Source: Chloroflexota bacterium (GTDB lineage: Bacteria; Chloroflexota; Anaerolineae; Aggregatilineales; UBA3940). From it: a stretch of 15,313 bases of DNA. This document shows, one piece after another, positions 5,742 through 14,310 of this stretch (position 1 is its first letter; each line of letters starts with the position of its first letter). A program made the translations under genes and the position numbers. A model generated the notes under the pieces. The model searched no databases, was not told where the DNA came from, and was given only the letters and a program-made list of their open reading frames with translations. The DNA is taken from positions 1 to 15,313 of the forward strand of contig JAADYZ010000032.1 in NCBI GenBank assembly GCA_010092775.1, in the 5' to 3' direction.

Positions 5742-5767
5742 TATCGCTTCGGTGTACAATAGCGATA
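5742..5767 (+). promoter_or_regulatory. Candidate promoter and operator of the histidine kinase gene
   Basis: A -10-like TACAAT (5755-5760) sits between the two arms of a 7-bp inverted repeat, TATCGCT (5742-5748) and AGCGATA (5761-5767). No good -35 is evident. The repeat could be a repressor site over the promoter. It lies only 12 bases from the -35 box of the divergent selC promoter. Confidence 0.4.
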
Positions 5768-5803
5768 TGTCTTCATATCATTTAGTGTGACGGAAAGACC
5801 CTC

Positions 5804-7129
5804 GTGGCCGACACAGAGTTGGACTCCGAAATTGAGAGCCTGCAAAACCAAGTCGATACCCTTTCGCGCTTAGTGCAGGTGAGCTTAGTGATGAACTCGA
5901 CCTTACGGCTGCAGCCGCTGCTCGAATTCATCATGCACGTCGCGACTGACATCACCGATGCCGAAGCCGCCTCGATTCTTCTGGTCGATCAGCGGACCAA
6001 GGAACTGCAATTCGCCGCCGCGACCGGTTCGGTCAGCAGCAACCTGATCGGGATGGTCGTGCCGATTAAGGGCAGTGTAGCGGGTGCGATTATTGCCGAA
6101 GACCGTGCCCTGATCATCGACGACACAACGCGTGATCGACGGCACTTTCAAGGTGTGGAGCAGGCTACGGGCTTCCAGACGCGCTCGATCCTGGGCGTTC
6201 CCATGCGCATCCGCGATAAGCTGATCGGTGTGCTGGAAGTGATCAACAAACGCGAAGGGCGCTTCAACGAGGACGACGTGCGCCACATCACGATTCTGTC
6301 GTCACAAGCGGCAGTGGCCATCGAGAACGCCCAACTCGTGTCAGAAATTCGCGCCGCTAATGAGGAGTTGAGCGGGCTTAACAAGATGAAGAACGACTTC
6401 ATCTCGATTGCTTCACATGAGCTGCGGACCCCACTGGGGGTGATTCTAGGCTATGCGTCCTTCTTAAAGGATGAGGCGCAAGGCGAAGCAAGCGAACACG
6501 CTGAGATGGTGCTCAACAGTGCGCTGCATCTGCGTAACTTGATCGAAGACATGACCAACCTGCGCTACGTGCAGATTGATGAAGGCGACTTGAAAATCGA
6601 GGCGACTAGCGTTAACGAGATTCTCAATACGGTTCATGCAGACGTCCTACGGCTGGCGCAGGCACAGGCCCAACACCTCGTCTACCAACGCCCCGATCAG
6701 CTGATCCACATTCAAGCTGACAAGACCCGCATGGCGATGGCGGTTACCAATGTGCTCAACAACGCTGTCAAGTTCACCCCCCAAAGCGGCGTGATCGTTC
6801 TGTCGGTGACGGAACGCGACAATGAAATCTGGATACAAGTCCAGGACAACGGCCCTGGCATTCCTCGCAGCGACTTGGAGCGTATCTTCGATCAGTTCTA
6901 TCAGGTCGGGGATGTGATGACGAGACGCCACAATGGCATGGGCTTGGGATTGACCATCGCCAAGGCGGTGGTCATGCGTCACAATGGTCGCATCTGGGCA
7001 GATAGTGGCGGTGAGGGGCACGGGGCAACCTTCACGATCGCTTTACCCACCAGCCAACCACAACAACAGTCGAACTCAGAAGACTACAACAAACGGATCA
7101 GTGGCACTCGCCCGCTGAGCGAACTTTAA
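5804..7129 (+). CDS. Soluble GAF-domain sensor histidine kinase
   Basis: A 441-residue cytosolic kinase starting at GTG 5804. A short coiled coil (about 5-30) leads into a GAF domain (about 35-180), then a linker helix, the HisKA dimerisation domain with phospho-acceptor His205 in SHELRTPL, and the HATPase domain: N box NVLNNAVKF (316-324), G1 DNGPGIP (348-354), F box IFDQFYQ (361-367) and G2 GMGLGL (378-383). All catalytic motifs are intact. The ligand of the GAF domain cannot be read from sequence. There is no receiver gene next to it on the same strand; the OmpR-type regulator 1 kb upstream, across selC and the two small genes, is a possible but unproven partner. The tail after 417 is Gln/Ser-rich and unconserved. 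Its stop overlaps that of the convergent transpeptidase gene by four bases. Confidence 0.93.
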   Translation: MADTELDSEIESLQNQVDTLSRLVQVSLVMNSTLRLQPLLEFIMHVATDITDAEAASILLVDQRTKELQFAAATGSVSSNLIGMVVPIKGSVAGAIIAEDRALIIDDTTRDRRHFQGVEQATGFQTRSILGVPMRIRDKLIGVLEVINKREGRFNEDDVRHITILSSQAAVAIENAQLVSEIRAANEELSGLNKMKNDFISIASHELRTPLGVILGYASFLKDEAQGEASEHAEMVLNSALHLRNLIEDMTNLRYVQIDEGDLKIEATSVNEILNTVHADVLRLAQAQAQHLVYQRPDQLIHIQADKTRMAMAVTNVLNNAVKFTPQSGVIVLSVTERDNEIWIQVQDNGPGIPRSDLERIFDQFYQVGDVMTRRHNGMGLGLTIAKAVVMRHNGRIWADSGGEGHGATFTIALPTSQPQQQSNSEDYNKRISGTRPLSEL

Positions 7130-8223
7130 TAGTGGACGACCACCCGGGTACCGTCAGTACGCACATTCTGACGGTAGTACATCGCGTCTAGCGGCGGATG
7201 GGGCGCAGTCCAGCGCCAGACCCAGCGTGCCGCATAGGCTGGTAGATTGACACAGCCCGCACTGCGCGGCTGCCCATAGTCGTTGTGCCAATAACAGCCG
7301 TGAGTCGCCACCCAGTTGTCGGTGAAATAGCAAACGAAGGGCACCCCTGCAAGATTGTAGCGCTCTGATGCATCCTCATCTGCGGCTGTGTTGTTGACCA
7401 TCCGTTCGCTAATCCGCTTGTCAAAGATGTAGAAGGTGCCTTCCGGCGTTTGCTTGCCATCTCGACCGGTTGCGATGCGATGGCGCCAAACGGCGCTGTC
7501 GTTCTCATAGGCGGTGAGGGTCTGTGCGGTTAGATCGACATCCATCCACTTGGCGCTGACAGGCAAGTCGGGTGAGATCGGCGCAAGGTCCGCATCCGGG
7601 ATGAGCCGCAGGTGAGTCGCCCGCATGTAGAAGCTCTGATAGAGTTCATCCACTTTGTACCACGAGCGCCCATCCTCACCCATCAGCAGTTCGCGCACCC
7701 GAAAGGTGCCGCCGTAGTACATTCGTGATACGAAGCGATTGGGATCGCGGCTGTCGGGGTCCCAGTAAGCATCGGTATAGGGCACTGTCACCTCTGCCCA
7801 ACGCCCCTCGCCAAGATCAGCGACCGGTACATTCGGCAGATGGTACCAAACCGGCTGGACAAAAGAGGAGTAAAAGTAACCGAAGTTTGTCTCTAGCCAG
7901 ATGTCGTTGTGGAGGAACACCGTCTGCCCCCTGACCACCCGTCGCACCCGTACGATGTCATCCTGGCGGAGTTGAGATACAACATCAGCATCAATGTTGG
8001 TATCGACGCGTGCGTTCATCCACTCGCTGGTGATGCGTCCTAAGGGCTCACCGTGCCAATGCGGTGGCAGTTCGGGTAGATTGGCCTGCTGTGCTGGGCG
8101 GTGGGCTTGTTCCGCCGAGACTTGAAGTGGGTCCAGGCCAACAAAGGCCACTGACCCGGCGCCAAGGCCCAGGATAGCGATTGATTTGAGTACATCTCGT
8201 CGAGAGACGGATTGAGGCGTCAT
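7126..8223 (-). CDS. Tat-exported L,D-transpeptidase (YkuD family)
   Basis: I choose the ATG at 8223 (365 residues): it has GGAG upstream and a TATAAT box at 8254-8259, which would lie inside the coding region if the longer frame from 8328 were used, and it puts a twin-arginine signal at the N-terminus (SRRDVLK, residues 7-13, then a hydrophobic segment and a likely cleavage after VSA). Residues about 60-205 hold SH3-like or linker regions. The YkuD catalytic domain lies at about 225-365 with the signature HGCYWHNDYGQPRSAGC: His308, Ser321, Gly323 and catalytic Cys324. Such enzymes make or modify 3-3 peptidoglycan crosslinks or anchor proteins to the wall. Export of a folded enzyme through Tat is typical for this type in Chloroflexota. 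The 3' end overlaps the convergent kinase gene by four bases. Confidence 0.92.
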   Translation of the reverse strand: MTPQSVSRRDVLKSIAILGLGAGSVAFVGLDPLQVSAEQAHRPAQQANLPELPPHWHGEPLGRITSEWMNARVDTNIDADVVSQLRQDDIVRVRRVVRGQTVFLHNDIWLETNFGYFYSSFVQPVWYHLPNVPVADLGEGRWAEVTVPYTDAYWDPDSRDPNRFVSRMYYGGTFRVRELLMGEDGRSWYKVDELYQSFYMRATHLRLIPDADLAPISPDLPVSAKWMDVDLTAQTLTAYENDSAVWRHRIATGRDGKQTPEGTFYIFDKRISERMVNNTAADEDASERYNLAGVPFVCYFTDNWVATHGCYWHNDYGQPRSAGCVNLPAYAARWVWRWTAPHPPLDAMYYRQNVRTDGTRVVVHY

Positions 8224-8253
8224 GGGTTTCTCCACTCGCTGAAGAGCGCCCGA

Positions 8254-8259
8254 ATTATA
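8254..8259 (-). promoter_or_regulatory. -10 box of the L,D-transpeptidase gene
   Basis: A perfect TATAAT on the minus strand about 30 bases before the chosen ATG. The -35 region is weak (TACTGG 17 bases upstream). Confidence 0.5.
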
Positions 8260-8331
8260 GCGAGGTCGGCTCTCGGCCAGTAGTCCGCTCTTTCGCCCGC
8301 CTTCAGCATAGGCGGAGTTGCCAAGCATCTG

Positions 8332-8361
8332 ATGACAAATCCCCGCAGGTCAGGTTACAAT
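8332..8361 (+). promoter_or_regulatory. Promoter of the TPR-like membrane protein gene
   Basis: ATGACA (8332-8337) and TACAAT (8356-8361) are 18 bases apart. The predicted start near 8368 leaves a leader of about 65 bases before the ATG at 8435. Confidence 0.55.
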
Positions 8362-8434
8362 CGCGCACATAGCTTCCCTTACACTCAACATCGCAGCCCA
8401 ACGTCGATACCCTTTAAACCATTCGGAACACCGC

Positions 8435-9373
8435 ATGGACATAAAAGATGAATTGAGACGAGCAGCGCTTGACGTTCAGGCGGGTGAGCTAAGTCGAGCG
8501 CGCGGTCTGGTCCTCAAGGTACTTGAAAAGCAGCCAGACAGTGGCCAAGCATGGTTCCTAATCGCCCATGACCTTAGTCAATCTGATGAGGAACGGCTTC
8601 GAGCACTTGTGATGTGTACGAACGACGCCAGCACATCGAACCAAAAAGCCGCAGCTTGGGCCAAGCAACAGCTTTCCGCTTACCGACCGGCCGCACAGTA
8701 TGATCTGCGCAATGTAGAGCGTGACTTCCATCCAATCGTAGCGGCGTGGTTATTCGATGGCGGCTATGAATATCAGCATCAGGTCGAACTCTATCCAGGA
8801 GGCGTGGCCCATTTCGTAGCGGAACGACCTGGAGGCAAGCAGCAGGTTGTGGTCTGCACCTTGACCGCGCAAACTATGGATACAACCATCGGCCTTGTCA
8901 AAAGCCTGCAATTCCAACTCAGGCATAGTCAGAGTATGATCGTGGTGCCTGCTCACCAATTGACAGCACAAGCCTACCAACAATGCGACCTCATGAAGGT
9001 GCAGCTTCAGCCCATTGACGTGAGCAAACGTTACCCTAAAGTGCCAATGAATCAGCCTTTGGGTCGAAGTCATCCTTCGATAGCTTGGTTGAGCCGCGCC
9101 AAGCTAAATTATGCAGAAGTTCGCCGGGTTGGCTCATGGCTATTAATGGCCGGTCTAAGCGTCGTCACCCCGCTCGCCTGGGTTACCCCGAACTTGTTAG
9201 CAAGTGCACTGGGCTATGGCTTCGTACTGCTCGGCGTCGTCGGCTTTCTGCTCCATTCGCTGGGCTTTCTAGGCCTGGGCAAGCGGATTTCCGTCGCGGT
9301 GATGCTGCCCATGCTGCTCTCTGCGACCATTGTGCTGATGCTGTCCCTGCCTCTATGGTGGCTGACTCGCTGA
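8435..9373 (+). CDS. Membrane-anchored protein of unknown function with TPR-like N-terminus
   Basis: The 312-residue product is not a family I can name. Residues 1-85 look like a pair of TPR-type helices (GELSRARGLVLKVLEKQPDSGQAW is the typical pattern across 17-40). Residues about 95-200 are alpha/beta, with GVAHFVAERPGGKQQVVVCT (123-142) resembling the core strand pair of restriction-endonuclease-like domains, but the acidic and lysine positions are His, Cys and Thr, so no nuclease activity is claimed. Three membrane helices follow (about 233-252, 255-280, 287-309) and end at the C-terminus. The N-terminal part is probably cytosolic. The SD is weak. It precedes the membrane Ser/Thr kinase by 110 bases on the same strand; a functional link is possible but unsupported. 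Confidence 0.75.
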   Translation: MDIKDELRRAALDVQAGELSRARGLVLKVLEKQPDSGQAWFLIAHDLSQSDEERLRALVMCTNDASTSNQKAAAWAKQQLSAYRPAAQYDLRNVERDFHPIVAAWLFDGGYEYQHQVELYPGGVAHFVAERPGGKQQVVVCTLTAQTMDTTIGLVKSLQFQLRHSQSMIVVPAHQLTAQAYQQCDLMKVQLQPIDVSKRYPKVPMNQPLGRSHPSIAWLSRAKLNYAEVRRVGSWLLMAGLSVVTPLAWVTPNLLASALGYGFVLLGVVGFLLHSLGFLGLGKRISVAVMLPMLLSATIVLMLSLPLWWLTR

Positions 9374-9442
9374 ACTAGCTGATGCAACCCTAGCCATTCG
9401 ACCTACGTAGAATCGGGTAGGACATCTTGTAGAGGCCATGAC

Positions 9443-9472
9443 TGACCGTTATGATTCGTGACGTATGATAAT
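9443..9472 (+). promoter_or_regulatory. Candidate promoter of the Ser/Thr kinase gene
   Basis: TGACCG (9443-9448) and GATAAT (9467-9472), 18 bases apart, with an overlapping alternative -10 TATGAT (9464-9469). The start would fall near 9479, giving an almost leaderless transcript for ATG 9484 and a 14-base leader for ATG 9493. Confidence 0.35.
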
Positions 9473-9483
9473 GGCGATAGGAT

Positions 9484-11550
9484 ATGAATGGCATGAGCGC
9501 ACCAGCTCCCACCCTGCCCCTCGAACAGATTGACACCGATAGTCAGAACAGCAGCGCAACGAGTACGGAACTCAGCGGCACCGGCCTCATTGTGGCGCGT
9601 GGCTTGACGGCCAGCGTGATCGGTGCTTCAGTGATTCTCTTCATCATCGCGGCTGTGTACGGTTTGGCCAACCCTCTTGAGAGTAGCATTCTGCCTGCCT
9701 CGGCGGCTGAACCGCTGGCACGCGTCGGATTGTCGATTCCCGCCCTCACCATCATGATGAATGTGGTCGATATTGTGACGACTGCCGTATTCGTGGGTGT
9801 TGCCCTCGTGATCTTTGCGACCCGCTCATCAGACGGCGCAACGCTGCTAGCTGCCGCCATGTTGACCACCTGGGGCATGTCAACCGGCAATCTATTGGCA
9901 GGCGCTGCCGGGCTGGGTGTTGGCATAACCGTCGGGGTGCTGCTGGTCGGCATGATCGGCTCGATCACTTTTCTGTGGTTTATGTATACGGCCCCCACCG
10001 GGAAGATTGCGCCAAGCTGGACGCGCTATTTGCTGTGGTTTTGGGTGCTTGGCTGGACCGCCCTGGTGCTTTACGATTATGCCAGCGGTGGCTACATCAC
10101 TGGCGAGATGACCGTGCTGAGTGTGCTGGCCCAGGCGGCGATGTACACCATCAGCATTTTTGTCATACGCTGGCGAGTCTACAATATCCTCACACCGACG
10201 CAGCTCCAGCAGTTTAAGTGGGTGGTCCTCGGATTGACCTTCGCCCTGATCGGCTTCATGGTCCGCTTTATCCCGCCACTGACGGTACCGGCATTGAGCG
10301 ACACATCGACCCTGCTGGGCCTCGGCTTCGTATCAATTAGCTATACCTTTATGCGCATCTGTCTGACCTTTGTCCCGATCATGATCGGCTTTTCATTGAT
10401 GCGCTACCGCCTGTGGGACGTGGACTTCATGATCAACCGCTCCCTGGTTTACGGTGGGGTGGGCGTCTTTCTGATTGTGGGTGCAATCATTGAAATCGCC
10501 GGGGTGATCTGGTTCACGAATCTCGTATTGGGCCAAGGACAAGCGCTGATAGCGGTCGCGCTAGCCGGGGCCTTTTGGGGGGCGACCTTCAACCCCCTGC
10601 GCAAGTGGATGCAGCGTACCATCGACAAGAATCTCTACGGGATTGATCTGGACTATCAACGCGCACGGCAGGTGTCGCCATTGAGCGGGCCGCAAGTGAT
10701 GGGCCAGAAGTTCGGGCCCTACGAGGTATTGGAACCCATCGGACGGGGTGGTATGGCGGAAGTCTACAAAGGCTACCATGCGACCTTGAACCGGCTGGTA
10801 GCCATCAAGGTGTTGGCTCCAAACCTGGTCAGCAATGCGGATTTCCGCCTGCGCTTCGAGCGTGAGGCACAAATGGTGGCGGCTCTGCGCCATCCGCATG
10901 TTGTGCAGGTGTTTGACTTCGGTGACATGGAAGACACCTACTACATGGTGATGGAATACATCGCCGGGCCGACCCTCTCCAGCTATATCAAAACCCATGG
11001 CCGACTGTCCCTGGATGAAGGATTGCCTATCCTGCGGCAGATCGCCAGTGCGCTGGACTATGCGCATCAACAGGGATTGGTTCATCGGGATGTCAAACCT
11101 TCTAACGTGATGCTGCAACCGGTCACCACCGTCGATGAAGATGGGATCGATAAACGGGCGATCCTCACAGACTTCGGCATTGCCAAGATTCGGGGCGGCC
11201 ACACTGGCCTCACCCAAACTGGCATGATGGGCACCCTCGACTACATTGCGCCGGAGCAGATTCAGTCCAGCAAGACGGTCGATGCACGAGCTGACATCTA
11301 TGCGCTGGGTGTAATGGCCTTCCAAATGCTGACCGGTGAACTGCCGTTCAAGGGCGACAATCCGGGCGCATTACTCATTTCGCACTTGCAACACCCTGCG
11401 CCAGACCCGCGCGCCATCGTGCCTGAGCTTCCAAGGCCGATCGCGAGGGCCATCCTTCAGGCGCTGGAGAAATCGCCAGACAAGCGCTTCGCAACGGCAG
11501 AAGACTTCGCAGAGGCGCTAGTGGTGGCTGAACTGAGGGTGGTGGCATAG
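9484..11550 (+). CDS. Ten-helix membrane protein fused to a Ser/Thr protein kinase (PknB-type)
   Basis: The 688-residue protein has an N-terminal membrane region (about 34-370, roughly ten helices) and a C-terminal cytosolic kinase. The segment YRLWDVDFMINRSLVYG (308-324) and the NPLRKWMQRTIDKNLYG motif after the last helix (370-386) are the ones usually seen in 7TM-type sensor histidine kinases; here they feed a Hanks-type kinase instead. The kinase (about 411-675) is complete: glycine loop GRGGMAEV (420-427), Lys442, catalytic HRDVKPSN (534-541), DFG (563-565) and APE (589-591), so it should be active. There are no PASTA repeats, so it is not a classical PknB wall sensor. ATG 9493 has a better SD spacing (AGGA, 10 bases) than 9484 and could be the true start, three residues shorter. 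Substrates are unknown. Confidence 0.93.
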   Translation: MNGMSAPAPTLPLEQIDTDSQNSSATSTELSGTGLIVARGLTASVIGASVILFIIAAVYGLANPLESSILPASAAEPLARVGLSIPALTIMMNVVDIVTTAVFVGVALVIFATRSSDGATLLAAAMLTTWGMSTGNLLAGAAGLGVGITVGVLLVGMIGSITFLWFMYTAPTGKIAPSWTRYLLWFWVLGWTALVLYDYASGGYITGEMTVLSVLAQAAMYTISIFVIRWRVYNILTPTQLQQFKWVVLGLTFALIGFMVRFIPPLTVPALSDTSTLLGLGFVSISYTFMRICLTFVPIMIGFSLMRYRLWDVDFMINRSLVYGGVGVFLIVGAIIEIAGVIWFTNLVLGQGQALIAVALAGAFWGATFNPLRKWMQRTIDKNLYGIDLDYQRARQVSPLSGPQVMGQKFGPYEVLEPIGRGGMAEVYKGYHATLNRLVAIKVLAPNLVSNADFRLRFEREAQMVAALRHPHVVQVFDFGDMEDTYYMVMEYIAGPTLSSYIKTHGRLSLDEGLPILRQIASALDYAHQQGLVHRDVKPSNVMLQPVTTVDEDGIDKRAILTDFGIAKIRGGHTGLTQTGMMGTLDYIAPEQIQSSKTVDARADIYALGVMAFQMLTGELPFKGDNPGALLISHLQHPAPDPRAIVPELPRPIARAILQALEKSPDKRFATAEDFAEALVVAELRVVA

Positions 11551-11560
11551 AGACAGACAC

Positions 11561-11583
11561 GGGGCACAGCAATGCTGTGCCCC
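11561..11583. terminator. Hairpin between convergent genes, probable bidirectional terminator
   Basis: A perfect 10-bp GC-rich stem (11561-11570 with 11574-11583) and a three-base loop lie between the convergent stops at 11550 and 11618. There is no T tract on the plus strand; on the minus strand a pyrimidine-rich stretch follows. Placement favours a terminator, but a poor one. Confidence 0.55.
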
Positions 11584-11615
11584 TGCGACTCGATGGTAAG
11601 TCTTGTGCTAAGTGA

Positions 11616-14204
11616 TTAGCCGTCGTTGGCAACGACCACACGATACTCATACACGTGGGTACCGGCTGCATAGTCGTCCGAGCCGTCGTTAAGCGGCTGG
11701 GTGAAGGTAATCTCAAACTGGATCAGGTGATCGCCCACTGGCCAATCGGTGTAGGTCGTGTAGTAGAAGCGGCAGGGTCCACTGCCTAGGTCATCTTCGA
11801 AGATGGCGAACTCATCCAGTGAGAGCGGCTCTCCGTTTACGATGACATTCAGTTCGATCTTGGACCAGTTATCGTCGAAGAGTTCCTGGGTTGAGGCACA
11901 CCAGCCCTGAGCCAGCACCATCTCACGCGAGCTATTCAACGCGACAGTGAAGCGGTAGGTTTCACCTGCCTGTGAGAGGGTTTCGTACTCTTCAAGGGCC
12001 AGGTCCTCAATGAAGGGGATTTCCTGCTCGACGACGGCAGCGATCAGGCCGATGCTGCTGTCATAGGTCGGCTGGCCTGCTGGATCGATCCCAGCGCCGA
12101 GCGGCTCGGCAAGCCCCGCGATGGCGAAGTCGAGCACGACGTCCTCGCCATTGACGAACTCAGCCAGAACCGTCTCTTCGGTAATCGGAACACGTTGTGT
12201 TGGGACCACACCCGGCCCCTCGATGAAGACCTCACCGTCCATCGTCAGCGCCAGGCCAGTTGGAATCTGGAAGCTGTAGGGCTGGCCATCTTCGATGGCT
12301 GGAGGCAAGCGATACTGACCACGCCCAACCTCGCCAAAAATGCCGTTGGTGCTGTGATAGCCGTAGATGCGAGTCTGAGGGAGCTGCTCGAGGGTCCAGG
12401 CCACATCTTCGCAGGCGCTAGAGCAGGCGGTGCTGATCAGAACGCCCAGCGGGCCATCATAGAAGACATCCTCGTTCGCCTCTAGCCGGTCCGGTGGGAA
12501 GACTGTCTCGAACTCGCCGGTCTCATCGCTGTAGTAGAAGCTGCGCGAGAGATCAACTGGGTCCCCATTGTAGAAGTAGCTTGCCAGGAAGGTGCCGATG
12601 GGCGCACCGCCGGTATTCTGGCGCAGGTCGATGATGATGCCAGGCACCCCGGCCGCCACGAACTGCTCAATGGCGATCTCCCACAGCCGTATCGTGAGGA
12701 ACAAGTCGTCACTGAGCGAGTTGATCTTAATGTAGCCGTAGCCGCTGCCCTCCAGAATCTCGTACTCAATGGGCAGGGCGGTGGCGTCAAAGCCAAAGAA
12801 CACACTGGTCCGGCTGAAGCTCTCACGTCCATCATCGAAGGCGGTCAGCGTGACGGTTTGTTCGGCGCCACCGTTGCTGAAGGTCACCTCGGCTTCCGTG
12901 CCAAGGGGGGCACGGACGAGGTAGCGCAGCTCTTGCACCCGCTCCGCTTCTGGATTGGAGAAAGGTGAGGACGCCGGGACAATCGCGGCCAGGGCATCTT
13001 CGATCGGCTCACCGTTCCAGGCGGTGATCTCCGTGCCTGTGACAATGCCAGCTTGGGCGGCTTCACTTTCCTCATCGATGACAACTGTGATCACACGACC
13101 ATCCGTCAATTGGATGATAAAGAAGCCATAACCGCCTCCAATGCTCTGGGCGAAGGTGCCGAAGTCGTCACCGCCGAGGCCAACATGGCCATCAGGAATA
13201 GAGTAGGAGAAGTCGCGCAGGGCCAGGTAATAGGCCAGCCCATCTTCAGCGGCTTCAGCAGCGGCAATACGTGGCGCAAATTCATCGTAGAGGGCGTCCC
13301 AATCCAGACCTTTCAGGTCAGTGAAGGGATATTCGCGGCTGGCTTGCTCATGCAGCGCATCGAAGGCTTCTGTCCAGCTTAGGTCGCTCAGATCATTGAC
13401 CTGAATATCGCCTTCTAGCAGCGTGATCTCCGGACCGCCATCCTGGCTCACCTCAAAAGGATCGGCGTCTAAGTCGATCACAGAGTAGCCTGCTGGCAAT
13501 TCCATGCTGGGGTCGTCCTCGGTGAAGAGCAGACCATCGTCACCAAATCCGGATGGGAAACCCTGCCCAGCGTCAGGGGCCCAGACAATCAGCTTGCCGC
13601 CCGCCAGCTCGTTCCGATTCTCCGAGTCGATGACGGCGGAGGTATAGGATGAGGCCCAACCGCCCGTCTCATCTTCGCCAAAGAATGGATCATCGATCAG
13701 GTTGGCGTCCATCACAAGCTGCCAGATCGCTACACCAGCGTCTTCTTCGCCATCGTTATCGACATCGTTCAGCGGGCTGACCGGTTCAGCGGGCAAGTTG
13801 ATCACATAGTTGAAGGTTCCGGCCTCGTCGTCGACAATCACCGGGCCGAGGATCTGCGCTTCGAGGGGCTGCTCATACTCGAAGTCGCGCTGGATGAAGC
13901 CGGTGAGGTCTTGCAAGTAGACGAAGCGTTGGTTGAAGTAGACTTCCAGGATGAGAGCGTTGGTGACCTCGATCTCACCTCGAATCTGAGTGACCGCGCT
14001 CATCGGCTCGGCCATCGTCTCTTCGGTCGGAACGGGGGTGGGTTCCGGTTCTTCCTCTTCTTCCTCAACAACTTCCTCGGTCTCTTCTGGTTCGGGGGTC
14101 TCTTCCGGCTCAGGTGTAGCACAGGCGGCCAACATCAGGGCAGCCAGCACAATCATGAGCGGGCTAAGCCATCTCCACGCGGCTTGCGGAGTGCGCTCGA
14201 TCAT
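11616..14204 (-). CDS. Secreted S41-family peptidase-like lipoprotein with PDZ-like domain
   Basis: The 862-residue product has a lipoprotein signal with lipobox LAAC (Cys28), then a Pro/Glu/Thr-rich acidic linker (30-66) typical of Chloroflexota surface proteins. Residues about 70-270 are a beta-rich region with a calcium-loop-like DVDNDGEED (147-155). A helical segment (about 275-335) ends in DGHVGL (338-343), the N-terminal S41 motif, followed by a PDZ-like domain (about 355-455) and the S41 core (about 485-675): IIIDLRQNTGG (523-533) and STACSSACED (591-600), where Ser596 fits the nucleophile. The CtpA lysine is not seen; the corresponding stretch is GIFGEVGRGQ, so a tricorn-like set with His340 is more likely. 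The C-terminal 180 residues are an unassigned beta domain. Role is probably extracellular proteolysis. SD GAGGAG precedes the ATG. Confidence 0.87.
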   Translation of the reverse strand: MIERTPQAAWRWLSPLMIVLAALMLAACATPEPEETPEPEETEEVVEEEEEEPEPTPVPTEETMAEPMSAVTQIRGEIEVTNALILEVYFNQRFVYLQDLTGFIQRDFEYEQPLEAQILGPVIVDDEAGTFNYVINLPAEPVSPLNDVDNDGEEDAGVAIWQLVMDANLIDDPFFGEDETGGWASSYTSAVIDSENRNELAGGKLIVWAPDAGQGFPSGFGDDGLLFTEDDPSMELPAGYSVIDLDADPFEVSQDGGPEITLLEGDIQVNDLSDLSWTEAFDALHEQASREYPFTDLKGLDWDALYDEFAPRIAAAEAAEDGLAYYLALRDFSYSIPDGHVGLGGDDFGTFAQSIGGGYGFFIIQLTDGRVITVVIDEESEAAQAGIVTGTEITAWNGEPIEDALAAIVPASSPFSNPEAERVQELRYLVRAPLGTEAEVTFSNGGAEQTVTLTAFDDGRESFSRTSVFFGFDATALPIEYEILEGSGYGYIKINSLSDDLFLTIRLWEIAIEQFVAAGVPGIIIDLRQNTGGAPIGTFLASYFYNGDPVDLSRSFYYSDETGEFETVFPPDRLEANEDVFYDGPLGVLISTACSSACEDVAWTLEQLPQTRIYGYHSTNGIFGEVGRGQYRLPPAIEDGQPYSFQIPTGLALTMDGEVFIEGPGVVPTQRVPITEETVLAEFVNGEDVVLDFAIAGLAEPLGAGIDPAGQPTYDSSIGLIAAVVEQEIPFIEDLALEEYETLSQAGETYRFTVALNSSREMVLAQGWCASTQELFDDNWSKIELNVIVNGEPLSLDEFAIFEDDLGSGPCRFYYTTYTDWPVGDHLIQFEITFTQPLNDGSDDYAAGTHVYEYRVVVANDG

Positions 14205-14246
14205 GGGTATCTCTCCTCTTTTTTCATGGGGTCGAACGTAGGGCTA

Positions 14247-14275
14247 AGGTTAGCATAGCCTGTACGCGGATTCAA
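14247..14275 (-). promoter_or_regulatory. Promoter of the S41 lipoprotein gene
   Basis: On the minus strand TTGAAT (14270-14275) and TAACCT (14247-14252) are 17 bases apart, about 42 bases before the ATG. It indicates that the lipoprotein gene has its own promoter despite lying 106 bases downstream of the next gene on the same strand. Confidence 0.5.
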
Positions 14276-14310
14276 CAGGCCGAGACCATCCGGTCATTAG
14301 CGAAGCGCGG

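Noticed and set aside
10561..11325. Long minus-strand open frame of 254 codons
   Set aside because: It lies wholly inside the Ser/Thr kinase gene, whose catalytic motifs are intact; it is a codon-bias shadow.
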